A stretch of DNA of 64,000 nucleotides. Origin: Methylobacterium nodulans ORS 2060. Lineage in GTDB: Bacteria; Pseudomonadota; Alphaproteobacteria; Rhizobiales; Beijerinckiaceae. This document shows, in pieces, positions 51,142 to 60,092 of the stretch (position 1 is its first letter; each line of letters begins with the position of its first letter). Made by a program: the position numbers and the translations under genes. The notes beneath the pieces were generated by a model. That model had not been told where the DNA came from, did not search any database, and saw only the letters and a program-made list of their open reading frames with translations. Where the stretch lies: positions 248,001-312,000 of the forward strand of contig NC_011887.1 in NCBI RefSeq assembly GCF_000022085.1, given 5' to 3'.

Positions 51142-52722
51142 TCAGGCCGGGAGCACCTCGGTCCCCGCGGTCCCGCCCCGGCTCGCCTCGGCCTTCGCCT
51201 CGCCCGTTCCGCAGCTCGCCAGGATCGTCGCGCGCAACGTCTCCGCCGGCAGCTGCGCGTCGAGGCAATGCCACGTCATCGGGCCGCAGTCGCGGCTGGC
51301 CTGCGCGGCCAGGACCTCGATCGTGGCGTCGGAGGGATCGTCCCGCCGGGCGCGGATGCGGGCCGCGAGCATCGCCGCGGGCGCCTGCAGCCACACCCCC
51401 CGGAAGGGGACGCCGCACCGCCGTGCCAGCGCTTCGACGGCCTCCCGTGCCTCGGGACGATCGAAGACCGCATCGAGGATCACTGCGCCGCCGGTGGCGA
51501 GCACCCGGGCCGCCTCGTCGCGCATCGCCGCATAGACCCGTTCGGAGACGGAGGGCGCATAGGCCGAGTCGGAGAGCCGCGTCACGGCGCTGACGCCGTG
51601 CAGGCGCTTGCGCGTGCGGTCGCTGCTCACGATGCGCGCCCCGGGCGGGGCGCCGAGCCAGGGCGCGAGCGCGGCGGCGAAGGTCGACTTGCCGGATCCG
51701 CTCAGGCCCCCGACCGCCACCAGGGTCGCAGGTTCCTCGGCGAGCAGGGTGCCGGCGAGATCGAGATAGGCCCGCGCCTCGTCCCGCAGCGCACGGGCAG
51801 TCTCGCCGGGCGCCTCCGCCGCCTGGGTCGCCGTGACATGCGCGCGGATGACGGCGCGGATCGCCATCAGGAAAGGCAGCAGGCCGGCGCCGTCCGCCTC
51901 GTCGCTCTCGTCCAAGTAGCGGTTGAACAGCAGGTTCGCGAGGTCGCGCCGGCCGCGATGCCACAGATCCATCAGCACGAAGGCGAGGTCGTAGAGCACG
52001 TCGATCGTGGCGAGGGCCTCGTCGAATTCGAGGCAGTCGAACGGCGTCGGCACCCCCTCGTACAGGCAGATGTTGCGCAGCGTCAGGTCGCCATGGCAGC
52101 GGCGCACCTTGCCGGCGGCGCGCCGCGCCTCCAGCCGGTCGCCGTGCCGGGCGAGCGCGGCCTCGAAGCGGGCCGTGAGGGCGTCGGCCTCTCCGGCGCT
52201 TGCGAGCCCGCAGGCCCGCAGCCCCCGGTCGTTCAGGGCGACGAGGGCCGCCATGGCGGCCGCACCGCCAGGGGCGCGGCTGATCTCCGCGGCGGCGTGG
52301 AAGGCGGCGATGCGGTGAGCGAGGGCGGCGACGAGGGCGGGGGTGAGCCGCCCCTCCCGGGTCATGGCGTCGAACAGGTCACCTTGCGGGAAGCGCCGCA
52401 TCGCCACGACCGCGTCGACCAGGGGGCCGGTGCCGTCGAGGGCGAGCCCCCCGTCGGGCGTCCGCGTGATCCGGTGCACCCCGCGATACAGGGCGGGCGC
52501 CGTGCGGCGGTTGAGGGCGAGCTCGGCCTCGCAGGCCGCCAGCCGCGCCTCCGGCGCCGAGAAATCGACGAAGGGGAAGCGCACCGCGCGCTTGAGCTTG
52601 TACACGCGATCCTCCGCCAGGAGCACGACGGAGATGTGCGTGCGGATCGTCTCGAGCCTGCCGTGACCGGCAAGGCAGCGCCGGAGGAAGTCCACAGTCT
52701 CGCTCTGGCTCTCGTCCGGCAT
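51142..52722 (-). CDS. Bifunctional aminoglycoside-phosphotransferase-like / P-loop (zeta-type) ATPase protein
   Basis: 526 residues with two domains. The N-terminal two thirds look like an APH-type kinase (VYKLKRAVRFPFVDFSAPEARL; catalytic loop KVRRCHGDLTLRNICLYEG; metal Asp in FDCLEFDEALATIDVLYDLAFVLMDL). The C-terminal third is a P-loop kinase: VAVGGLSGSGKSTFAAAL near 343, then SSDRTRKRL and RARRDDPSDATIEVL. This fusion is common in Proteobacteria and often lies with stress and low-oxygen genes. Ligand unknown. It starts 26 bases after the MgtA-type gene, so they are likely co-transcribed. Confidence 0.85.
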   Translation of the reverse strand: MPDESQSETVDFLRRCLAGHGRLETIRTHISVVLLAEDRVYKLKRAVRFPFVDFSAPEARLAACEAELALNRRTAPALYRGVHRITRTPDGGLALDGTGPLVDAVVAMRRFPQGDLFDAMTREGRLTPALVAALAHRIAAFHAAAEISRAPGGAAAMAALVALNDRGLRACGLASAGEADALTARFEAALARHGDRLEARRAAGKVRRCHGDLTLRNICLYEGVPTPFDCLEFDEALATIDVLYDLAFVLMDLWHRGRRDLANLLFNRYLDESDEADGAGLLPFLMAIRAVIRAHVTATQAAEAPGETARALRDEARAYLDLAGTLLAEEPATLVAVGGLSGSGKSTFAAALAPWLGAPPGARIVSSDRTRKRLHGVSAVTRLSDSAYAPSVSERVYAAMRDEAARVLATGGAVILDAVFDRPEAREAVEALARRCGVPFRGVWLQAPAAMLAARIRARRDDPSDATIEVLAAQASRDCGPMTWHCLDAQLPAETLRATILASCGTGEAKAEASRGGTAGTEVLPA

Positions 52723-52748
52723 GGCATCGGTCCCGTCACATGAGGGGG

Positions 52749-55328
52749 TCAAACCAGATTCGCCTGCGCGCCCGCGCGGGCCCGCCGCGGCGGCCGGCTC
52801 CGTGCGCGGATCGCCCACGGCTTCACCGCCTCGGCTGCCGCCAGATAGGCCACCGTGATGATCCCGATCGCGGCGAGAATCATGGGTTGCGGGGCTTCGA
52901 AGCCGAACCAGGGCCCGAGCGGCGAGAACGGCACCCCGAGCGCGACCGTCAGCGCCGCGAGCGAGGAGGCGGCGAGCGCCGCGCTCGGCCGGTCGCGCCA
53001 GGGCCGCCCGCGGCTGCGGATGACGAAGATCACCAGGATCTGGGTCGCCATGGATTCCAGGAACCACGCCGTGCGGAAGACTTCCGGGGACGCGCCGAAG
53101 CTGAGGAGCAGCACGCCGAAGGTGAGGAGGTCGAAGAGTGAGGAGAGCGGCCCCATCACGGCCGCGAAGCGCAGCAGGGCCGCCATGTCCCAGGCTTGCG
53201 GTCGCGCGGTCGCCTCGGCATCTACGCGATCGAAGGGGATGCCGACCTCCGACAGGTCGTAGAGCAGGTTGTTGAGCAGGATCTGGGTCGGCAGCATGGG
53301 CAGGAACGGCAGCGCCGCCGAGGCCGCGGCCATCGACAGCATGTTGCCGAAATTCGAGCTCGCGCCCATGCGGATATACTTGAGAATGTTGGCGAAGGTC
53401 CGCCGTCCCTCGTCAACCCCCGCCGCCACGACCTCCAGGTCGGAAGCGAGCAGGATCATGTCCGCGGCCGCCTGGGCGACGCCGGTGGCGCCCTCAACCG
53501 ACAGGCCGATATCGGCCTGCCGCAGGGCGGGCGCGTCGTTGATGCCGTCGCCCAGGAAGCCGACGACCTGCCCGTCTGCCTGGAGCGCCTTGACGACCCG
53601 CGCCTTCTGATCGGGCGCGAGGCGGCCGAAAGCATCGACGCCGCGCACCTGGACGGCAAGCGCCTCGTCGCTCAGGGCCGCGATCTCCGGGCCGGTGAGG
53701 ATCCGGTGGCTGGTCAGTCCGACGAGCCCGGCGAGGCGGCGCACCACGACGGGATCGTCACCAGACAGAATCTTGACCCGCACGCCCGCCGCCGCGAGGT
53801 CCGCGACCGCCGCCGCCGCGGTGGGCTTCGGCGGATCCGCGAAGGCGCAGAAGCCCTCGAAGACGAGGCCCTCTTCCGCCGCGTCGGCCGCGCCGGGGAC
53901 GGGCCGCGAGGCCACCGCGATGCTGCGCAGCCCCTCCTCGGCGAGGGCGCGCACCTGCCGCGCAAGCGCCCGGTCGCGCTCGGCCGCGTCCATCGGGATG
54001 GCCTGCCGGCCGCTGCGCTGCGCCGTGCACAGGGCGAGCACCGCCTCCGGCGCGCCCTTGACGATGAGCAGCGGGCCGTCGGGCCCCTCCGCCACGACCG
54101 CGCCGGTGCGGCGCGCGTAGTCGAAGGGGCGCCGGCCGGCGAGGCGCCAGCCCTCGGCGGCCTCGGGGACGCTGCGAATCAGGGCGGCATCGAGGGCGCT
54201 GCGGTCGCCGCCGAGCCCGGCCGCGATGGCGCCGAGCCGGGCCGGAAGCGGATCCGCGCCGCCCGCCGGATCGAGGCTGCGCGCGAGCGCGATCTCCGCC
54301 GAGGTCAGGGTGCCGGTCTTGTCGGTGCACAGCACCGTCATGGCTCCGAGATCGTGGATGCCGGTGAGGCGCTTCACGATGACTCGGCGCTTGGCCATGC
54401 GCAGCGCACCCCGCGCCAGCGTCACCGTGGTGATCATCGGGAGCAATTCGGGGGTGAGGCCGACCGCCAGCGCCACCGCGAAGAGGAGCGAGTCGAGAAC
54501 CGGTCGCCCGAGGGCGACGCGCAGGGCGAGGACGGCGACGACGAGGACGAGAGTCAGGCGCGCCACCACGAGGCCGAACTCGCGCAGGTCCCGCTGGAAC
54601 GGCGACGGCGCGGCGCTCTCGGCGAGCGCCGCCGCGGCCGCACCGAACACCGTCGCGCGGCCCGTGGCGGCGACGAGGGCGACGGCCTCCCCGCTCTGGG
54701 CGACGGCGCCCCGGAAGAGCGCGTTTGCGGCCTCCGCCGGGCTCTCCGCCGCCACCGGGCCGGGCCGTTTCTCGACCGGGTAGGGTTCCCCGGTCAGCGC
54801 GGCTTCCACCGCCGCAAAAACCGTGCTCTCGAGCACGAGGGCATCAGCGGCGACGATGTCGCCCGCGCGCACCCGGATCACGTCGCCGGGCACGATCTGA
54901 TCGACCGGCACGGTCCGGAAGATGCCGTCGCGCTTGGCGTCCGCCTTGAGCGCCACCGCGCGTCGCAGGGCCTCGGCGGCCCGCACGGCGTGTCCCTCCT
55001 GGAAGGTGTCGAGGCCGATCGAGAGCACCAGGATGGCGATGATGATCCCCCCACCGGCCCAATCGCCCGTGCCGATGGACACGCAGCCGGCCGCGAGCAG
55101 GATGAGCGAGAGTGGCTCGAGCAGCCGCCGCAGGATCGCCCGCGCAGTGCCACCGCTCCGCGCCGGTCCGTCGCTGTTCGGGCCGTACCGCTGGAGGCGA
55201 CGGGCCGCCTCCGCGGAGGTCAGCCCGTCGAGCCGGCATTCGAGGCGAGCCGCCAGCGCCTCCGGTGTGCAGGCCCAGAAGACCGCCCCGGATCCCGGCG
55301 GCGTCCCATCAATGGCATTCGGCCGCAT
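52749..55328 (-). CDS. P-type ATPase, magnesium-transporter (MgtA/P3B) type
   Basis: 859 residues. Actuator motif TGEPYPVEK, phosphorylation motif CTDKTGTLT near residue 335, nucleotide-binding KGAPEAV and hinge GDGINDAPALRQADIGLS are all intact. The pre-phosphorylation helix has VALAVGLTPELLPMI, which replaces PEGLP and is typical of MgtA. Ten membrane helices are expected. I chose ATG 55328 because GAGGAG precedes it by nine bases. The frame stays open 60 codons further, but those come from the 146-bp repeat. Predicted to import Mg2+ into the cytosol. Confidence 0.9.
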   Translation of the reverse strand: MRPNAIDGTPPGSGAVFWACTPEALAARLECRLDGLTSAEAARRLQRYGPNSDGPARSGGTARAILRRLLEPLSLILLAAGCVSIGTGDWAGGGIIIAILVLSIGLDTFQEGHAVRAAEALRRAVALKADAKRDGIFRTVPVDQIVPGDVIRVRAGDIVAADALVLESTVFAAVEAALTGEPYPVEKRPGPVAAESPAEAANALFRGAVAQSGEAVALVAATGRATVFGAAAAALAESAAPSPFQRDLREFGLVVARLTLVLVVAVLALRVALGRPVLDSLLFAVALAVGLTPELLPMITTVTLARGALRMAKRRVIVKRLTGIHDLGAMTVLCTDKTGTLTSAEIALARSLDPAGGADPLPARLGAIAAGLGGDRSALDAALIRSVPEAAEGWRLAGRRPFDYARRTGAVVAEGPDGPLLIVKGAPEAVLALCTAQRSGRQAIPMDAAERDRALARQVRALAEEGLRSIAVASRPVPGAADAAEEGLVFEGFCAFADPPKPTAAAAVADLAAAGVRVKILSGDDPVVVRRLAGLVGLTSHRILTGPEIAALSDEALAVQVRGVDAFGRLAPDQKARVVKALQADGQVVGFLGDGINDAPALRQADIGLSVEGATGVAQAAADMILLASDLEVVAAGVDEGRRTFANILKYIRMGASSNFGNMLSMAAASAALPFLPMLPTQILLNNLLYDLSEVGIPFDRVDAEATARPQAWDMAALLRFAAVMGPLSSLFDLLTFGVLLLSFGASPEVFRTAWFLESMATQILVIFVIRSRGRPWRDRPSAALAASSLAALTVALGVPFSPLGPWFGFEAPQPMILAAIGIITVAYLAAAEAVKPWAIRARSRPPRRARAGAQANLV

Positions 55329-55359
55329 CCGGAGCCACTCCTCGCACCATACATCATAC

Positions 55360-55505
55360 CAACGGCCCAGGCTGCTGACGTAAGCCAAGTGCTGCCGCGC
55401 ATGCTCACGCAGCGGGCCGTTGAGCCATCTCGAATTTTCGATACCAAGCCAAAGGCTTGGCGAAAATCCGAGAACGGAACCACCGGTCACATGAAATGAC
55501 CGTTG
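55360..55505. repeat. 146-bp structured dispersed repeat, copy 2
   Basis: Same length and orientation as 35390-35535. Ends CAACGGCCC and GACCGTTG. The central hairpin (55429-55472) pairs CTCG-ATTTTCG-CCAAGCC with GGCTTGG-CGAAAAT-CGAG. It starts 32 bases before the mgtA-type start, so it is in that gene's 5' leader. Confidence 0.85.
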
Positions 55506-55647
55506 CATCGGTCCTCGCGCGGCGGCCCGCCCTCTGCGATCCTGCTCGGTCCGTCAGGCGCTTCGCAGCGGCCGGTCTCCGCTCGCTCGTCCCTCAAGAC
55601 CGCTCGTCTCTCGAAACTGATAGATAGGCCGTGGGCATCAGCCCCCG

Positions 55648-55661
55648 TTGATCTGCATCAA
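55648..55661. promoter_or_regulatory. FNR/FixK-type box 1 in the mgtA/ligase divergent region
   Basis: TTGATCTGCATCAA fits TTGA-N6-TCAA with near-complete symmetry. It lies 320 bases from the P-type ATPase start and 143 from the ligase start. Confidence 0.55.
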
Positions 55662-55714
55662 TGCCTCGCCGACGGCACCGCTCACCCTGTCACCTTCGCA
55701 CTCGGCGCGTTATC

Positions 55715-55728
55715 TTGAGGCAGATCAA
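55715..55728. promoter_or_regulatory. FNR/FixK-type box 2 in the mgtA/ligase divergent region
   Basis: TTGAGGCAGATCAA fits TTGA-N6-TCAA. It ends 75 bases before the ligase start, a usual activating distance. Confidence 0.55.
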
Positions 55729-55803
55729 CCTGCTCTGTCGCGGAGGCGCTAGGCTGCAGGTCGATCACCGGACGCTCGGTGAACCGAGACGTGGGAGCTG
55801 CCC

Positions 55804-58653
55804 TTGAGGGACGAAGCTCTGCACCCGAGCAGCGCGACCGAGCCGGGACAGCAGCCGGGCGCTGCGTCGCTCCTCGACGTGATCCGGTCGCTCCTGCGCG
55901 AGCTGCATCCGGAGCGCCGGCGTCCCCTCGCGGTGGACCTCGACAGCGATCTCGAGCGGGATCTCGCCCTCGACAGCCTCGGCCGAGCCGAGCTTCTGCT
56001 GCGCCTGTCGCGCGCCTTCAGGGTCACCCTGCCGGATCGCCTCATCGGCGAGGCCGCCACGCCGGCCGACCTGCTCGCGGCCGTCCAGGCCGCCGGCGCG
56101 GCGCGATGCCCGGGCGCCACATTCCCCCGCGACGAGGCCCTTTCTCCGGCGGCCGAGCCGCACGGAGCCGCGACGCTGCCGGAGGTGCTCGCTTTCCACG
56201 TCCGCCGTAATCCGGACCGGCCCCATCTGCGGCTCTGGCAGGGGCCCGACCACGAGACCATCGTCACCTACGCGGCCCTCGACGACGCGGCCCGGCGCGT
56301 GGCGGGCGGTCTCCTCGAGGCCGGGCTCGCCGCTGGCGGCCGCGTCGCCATCATGCTCCCGACCGGGCCGGACTTCTTCCCCGCCTTCTTCGGCGTCCTT
56401 CTGGCCGGCGGGATCCCGGTCCCCCTCTACCCGCCCTTCCGGCGCGCCCAGATCCAGGACCACCTGCAGCGGCAGGCCCGCATCCTGTCGAACGCCGCCC
56501 CGGAGATCCTGATCACCGACGGCGAGATCAAGCCCTTCGCCCGCCTCCTGCCCGGCCTCGTCGAGAGCTTGCGGACCCTGACGACGGTGGAGGAACTGGC
56601 TACGGCTGCCCCTTTGGCGGCAACCGTCCCGGCGACGGGCACGACCGTCGCCCTGATCCAGTACACCTCCGGGAGCACCGGCGACCCGAAGGGCGTGACG
56701 CTCACGCACGCCAATCTTCTCGCCAACATCCGCGCCATAGGGGAAGCTCTCGGCGCCACGTCGGCGGACGTGGTGGTGAGCTGGCTGCCCCTCTACCACG
56801 ACATGGGGCTGATCGGCTGCTGGCTGGGGAGCCTCTACTTCGGCGCGCCGGCCGTGATCATGCCGCCCCTGTCCTTCCTGGCGGATCCGGGGCGCTGGCT
56901 CCGGGCGATCCATCGGCACCGCGCGACGATCTCGGCCGCGCCCAACTTCGCCTACGAGCTCTGCCTCAAGACCCTGCGCGACGAGGATCTCGCGGGCCTC
57001 GACCTCGGCTCCCTGCGCGTCCTCACCAACGGGGCCGAGCCGGTGAGCTCCGACACGCTGAGCCGCTTCGCGCAGCGCTTCACCGCGTTCGGTTTGCGGC
57101 CATCCGCCCTGACCCCCGTCTACGGCCTCGCCGAATGCGCAGTCGGACTGGCGTTTCCTCCGCCTGGCCGAGGCCCGCTGATCGACTGGATCGACCGCAC
57201 TGCGCTGTCGCGCCAGGGAGAGGCTCGTCCGGCAGCGCCAGGCAACGCCAAGTCCATCGCCTTCGCGGCCTGCGGACGCCCTTTGCGGGGTCATCAGATC
57301 CGCATCGTGGACGAGGCCGGGCGCGAGGTGCCCGAGCGCGTGGAGGGCCGGCTGCAGTTCCGGGGCCCCTCCGCGACCGCGGGCTATTTCCGCAATCCCG
57401 AGAAGACGCAGGCCCTGTTCGACGGCGAGTGGCTGGAGAGCGGCGACCTCGCCTACGAAGCGGGCGGCGACGTCTTCATCACGGGCCGCCTCAAGGACAT
57501 CGTCATCCGGGCGGGGCGGAAGATCCATCCGCACGAACTCGAAGAGGTCGCGGGCTCGGTCCCGGGCGTGCGCAAGGGCTGTGTCGCTGCCTTCGCGAGC
57601 CCCGACCCGAAGACCGGCACGGAGCGGCTGATCCTCGTCGCCGAGACGCGGCTGACGGACGCCTCCGCCCGCGCCGGGCTGCGCCGCACGCTGGCGGAGG
57701 CCGCCGCCGGCGTGCTCGACCAGCCGCCCGACGACATCCTTCTGTGTCCGCCGCACACGGTGCCGAAGACCTCGAGCGGGAAGATCCGGCGTGCGGCCGC
57801 GCGGGCGCTCTACGAGTCGGGCGGCCTCGACCGCCCGGATTCCATTCGGGCGCAAGTCGCGGGCCTCGCCCTCGCCGGGATCGGCGCACGCCTGCGCCGG
57901 ATCGCGCGGCTCGCCCGGGAGGCGGGCTACGCCGCGCAGTGGTGGGCCGTGCTCGTCGGCCTCGGCATCGTCCTGTGGCCGGTCGTCATCATGCTCCCGC
58001 GCCGGGCGTGGCGCCACGCCGCCCTGCGGGCGGGCCTGCGTGCCTTCTTCCGCCTCACGGGAACGCCGGTCCTGGTCGAGGGCGGCACGGCGACGCCCCC
58101 CGCGATCATCGCGGCCAACCACGCCAGCTACCTCGATGCCGCGGTGCTGGCGGCCGTTCTGCCCGGCACGCCGGTCTTCCTCGCCAAGCATGAGCTGGCG
58201 GGCCAGGCCGTGGCGGGTCCGTTCCTGCGGCGGCTCGGAACGGTGTTCGTGCACCGCGGCGAGGCGGCCGGCGTCTCGGATGCGGACGTGGTCCTCGACC
58301 GGATCCGGGCGGGGGAGCAGATCGTGGCGTTTCCGGAGGGAACCTTCACCCGCACGCCCGGCCTCCTCGGCTTCCACCTCGGCGCTTTCATGACGGCGTG
58401 CCGCGCCGGGGTTCCGGTCGCTCCCATCGCGATCACGGGGACCCGCTCGCTCCTGCGCGCCGATCAGTGGTTCCCGCGGCATGGCGCGATCCGCGTCCAT
58501 CTCGGCCAGAAGATTGCCCCCGAGGGGGCCGACTTTCACGCGGCCGTCCGGCTGCGCGACGCGGTTCGCGCGGCGATCCTCGCGCGGTGCGGCGAGCCGG
58601 ATCTCGCGGACGAGCCGGTGAGCCTGCCCGCCGCGCCCTCGGCGCCGGGCTGA
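55804..58653 (+). CDS. Trimodular ACP / fatty acyl-AMP ligase / PlsC-type acyltransferase
   Basis: 949 residues. An N-terminal carrier domain has the phosphopantetheine Ser58 in DLALDSLGRAELL. The adenylating domain follows, with IQYTSGSTGDPKGVTLTHANLL near 286, PVYGLAECAVG and GDLAYEAGGDVFITGRLKDIVIRAGRKIHPHELE, typical of fatty acyl-AMP ligases. After a membrane helix (VLVGLGIVLWPVVIML) comes an acyltransferase with NHASYLD near 773 and FPEGTFTR near 843. It could activate a fatty acid, load it on its own carrier and transfer it to a lipid. The start is TTG 55804 with GGGAG upstream; no in-frame ATG precedes the carrier domain. Confidence 0.87.
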   Translation: MRDEALHPSSATEPGQQPGAASLLDVIRSLLRELHPERRRPLAVDLDSDLERDLALDSLGRAELLLRLSRAFRVTLPDRLIGEAATPADLLAAVQAAGAARCPGATFPRDEALSPAAEPHGAATLPEVLAFHVRRNPDRPHLRLWQGPDHETIVTYAALDDAARRVAGGLLEAGLAAGGRVAIMLPTGPDFFPAFFGVLLAGGIPVPLYPPFRRAQIQDHLQRQARILSNAAPEILITDGEIKPFARLLPGLVESLRTLTTVEELATAAPLAATVPATGTTVALIQYTSGSTGDPKGVTLTHANLLANIRAIGEALGATSADVVVSWLPLYHDMGLIGCWLGSLYFGAPAVIMPPLSFLADPGRWLRAIHRHRATISAAPNFAYELCLKTLRDEDLAGLDLGSLRVLTNGAEPVSSDTLSRFAQRFTAFGLRPSALTPVYGLAECAVGLAFPPPGRGPLIDWIDRTALSRQGEARPAAPGNAKSIAFAACGRPLRGHQIRIVDEAGREVPERVEGRLQFRGPSATAGYFRNPEKTQALFDGEWLESGDLAYEAGGDVFITGRLKDIVIRAGRKIHPHELEEVAGSVPGVRKGCVAAFASPDPKTGTERLILVAETRLTDASARAGLRRTLAEAAAGVLDQPPDDILLCPPHTVPKTSSGKIRRAAARALYESGGLDRPDSIRAQVAGLALAGIGARLRRIARLAREAGYAAQWWAVLVGLGIVLWPVVIMLPRRAWRHAALRAGLRAFFRLTGTPVLVEGGTATPPAIIAANHASYLDAAVLAAVLPGTPVFLAKHELAGQAVAGPFLRRLGTVFVHRGEAAGVSDADVVLDRIRAGEQIVAFPEGTFTRTPGLLGFHLGAFMTACRAGVPVAPIAITGTRSLLRADQWFPRHGAIRVHLGQKIAPEGADFHAAVRLRDAVRAAILARCGEPDLADEPVSLPAAPSAPG

Positions 58654-58656
58654 AAC

Positions 58657-58959
58657 ATGGCGGCGCGCAACGAGACCGGGCTCTGCCCGCCCGAGCCGGC
58701 CGAGGCCGATGCGGGACAATCCCCACCCCCTGCGGGCGCAGACCGCGCAGCGGCCGGACGGCACGGCCCGGACGGCACGGCTTATGTCGCGCATGATCCG
58801 CGCACGGACACCTTCACGGAGCACAGCTGGGCCGAGATGGCCGGGCGCGTCGCGGCCCGGCGCGCGGCGCTGGCCTGCGAAGGGCTGCACATTCCGACCT
58901 TGCACACGCGGCTTCTCGCGGGGGTCGAGGCGCTGAACGGCCTGTTGCAGATCGGCTGA
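58657..58959 (+). pseudogene. AMP-ligase N-terminal remnant
   Basis: 100 residues in which GTAYVAHDPRTDTFTEHSWAEMAGRVAARRAALACEGL resembles the opening of an AMP-dependent synthetase. The following residues (IPTLHTRLLAGVEALNGLLQIG) are unrelated and end at a stop. No ATP-binding motif remains. It begins three bases after the trimodular gene stop. Confidence 0.5.
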
Positions 58960-59075
58960 TCGGCCTCGTTCACCTATCACGCGATGGAGCGCAGCGCGGT
59001 TTTGGGCCGCCAAACGGCCTATACTCGCCCAGCGTGATAAGCCCGCCCGCGTTGGTGGGCTAAGGGTTGAAGCTT

Positions 59076-60080
59076 GTGATTTCCATGCACCACTTGAGAT
59101 CGCCTGAGCTTACACCTGCCGAAAGAGAGGCCCTTGCTGGCCTCGAACCGCGCCTCGGGCGGCTGCATGTGCGCCAGCGGCTTGGACTCGAACGGGATTA
59201 CGAGGCTCACGTCTTCCGGCGTGGAACCCACTTTTTTCACCTCGAGAACTGGTACTCCATCCACGGCCTCATCCGTGGGGCTCTTCGGCTTGCGGGCCTG
59301 TATGGCCGGGGACGGCGCAACGCGCTTGCAATCGAGTTGCGCCGCAACGAGGTCGCTCTCCCCGATCTCCCGCCGGAATTCGAGGGGTTCACGCTGTTGC
59401 AGCTTTCGGATCTGCACCTCGACATCAACACGGCCTTCACGGCTGCACTGATCGAACGTGTGCAGGGATTGAACTACGACCTTTGCGTCATAACGGGTGA
59501 TTACAGGGCTCGGACCTTCGGTCCTATCGCGGCCGCTCTCGAGGGATTGCGGCGCCTCCGCCCGCATCTCAAATCCCCTGTCTATGCCATCTTGGGCAAC
59601 CACGACACGATCCGGCTCGTGCCCCCAATGGAGGAGTTGGGATACGCCCTGCTCCTCAACGAGTGGGTCCGGATCGAGCGAGGCGGCGCTGCGATCTACC
59701 TCGTCGGGATCGACGACGCCCATTTCTATCGTATGGAGAACTTCCACCGCGCCGCCCACGATATTCCCGCGCGGGCGGTCTCCATTCTCCTATCGCACAC
59801 GCCGGAGGCCTACAGACACGCCGCACATGCCGGGTTCGATCTCATGCTTTGCGGTCACACGCACGGTGGGCAGATCTGTCTTCCAGGTGGCATTCCCGTG
59901 CTCACGGATGCGGACAGCCCGCGAGCCCTCGCAAGGGGCCCCTGGCGCTATCATGATCTGCTTGGTTACACCTCCGTCGGAGCCGGCACCTGTATCGTCG
60001 ACGTGCGGGTCAACTGTCCGCCCGAGGTGACACTGCACCGCTTGCGCAAAAAGGTAGATGTGCGCGCCGAGAACGCCTGA
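59076..60080 (+). CDS. Metallophosphoesterase (YaeI/UDP-hydrolase-like)
   Basis: 334 residues. All calcineurin-fold metal motifs are present: LLQLSDLHLD, VITGDY, ILGNHDTI, LLSHTPE and LMLCGHTHGGQICLPGG. The CGHTHGGQ form is typical of membrane-associated bacterial phosphodiesterases acting on lipid-linked substrates. No signal peptide. The start could be GTG 59076 (AAGGG nine bases before), TTG 59067 or ATG 59085; I prefer 59076 for spacing. It converges with the CDP-archaeol-synthase-like gene 12 bases away. Confidence 0.87.
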   Translation: MISMHHLRSPELTPAEREALAGLEPRLGRLHVRQRLGLERDYEAHVFRRGTHFFHLENWYSIHGLIRGALRLAGLYGRGRRNALAIELRRNEVALPDLPPEFEGFTLLQLSDLHLDINTAFTAALIERVQGLNYDLCVITGDYRARTFGPIAAALEGLRRLRPHLKSPVYAILGNHDTIRLVPPMEELGYALLLNEWVRIERGGAAIYLVGIDDAHFYRMENFHRAAHDIPARAVSILLSHTPEAYRHAAHAGFDLMLCGHTHGGQICLPGGIPVLTDADSPRALARGPWRYHDLLGYTSVGAGTCIVDVRVNCPPEVTLHRLRKKVDVRAENA

Positions 60081-60092
60081 ACTACGGTCAGG

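Noticed and set aside
53196..55499. Long plus-strand open frame across the P-type ATPase
   Set aside because: Shadow of the high-GC minus-strand gene, which has all P-type ATPase motifs.
55329..55508. Extended N-terminus of the P-type ATPase
   Set aside because: Those 60 codons are the dispersed repeat; a good ribosome site precedes ATG 55328, and the family does not have such an extension.
55765..59013. Open frame of over 1000 codons opposite the ACP/ligase/acyltransferase gene
   Set aside because: Low-complexity Arg/Gly/Ala composition without motifs; the plus strand encodes well-defined domains over the same bases.
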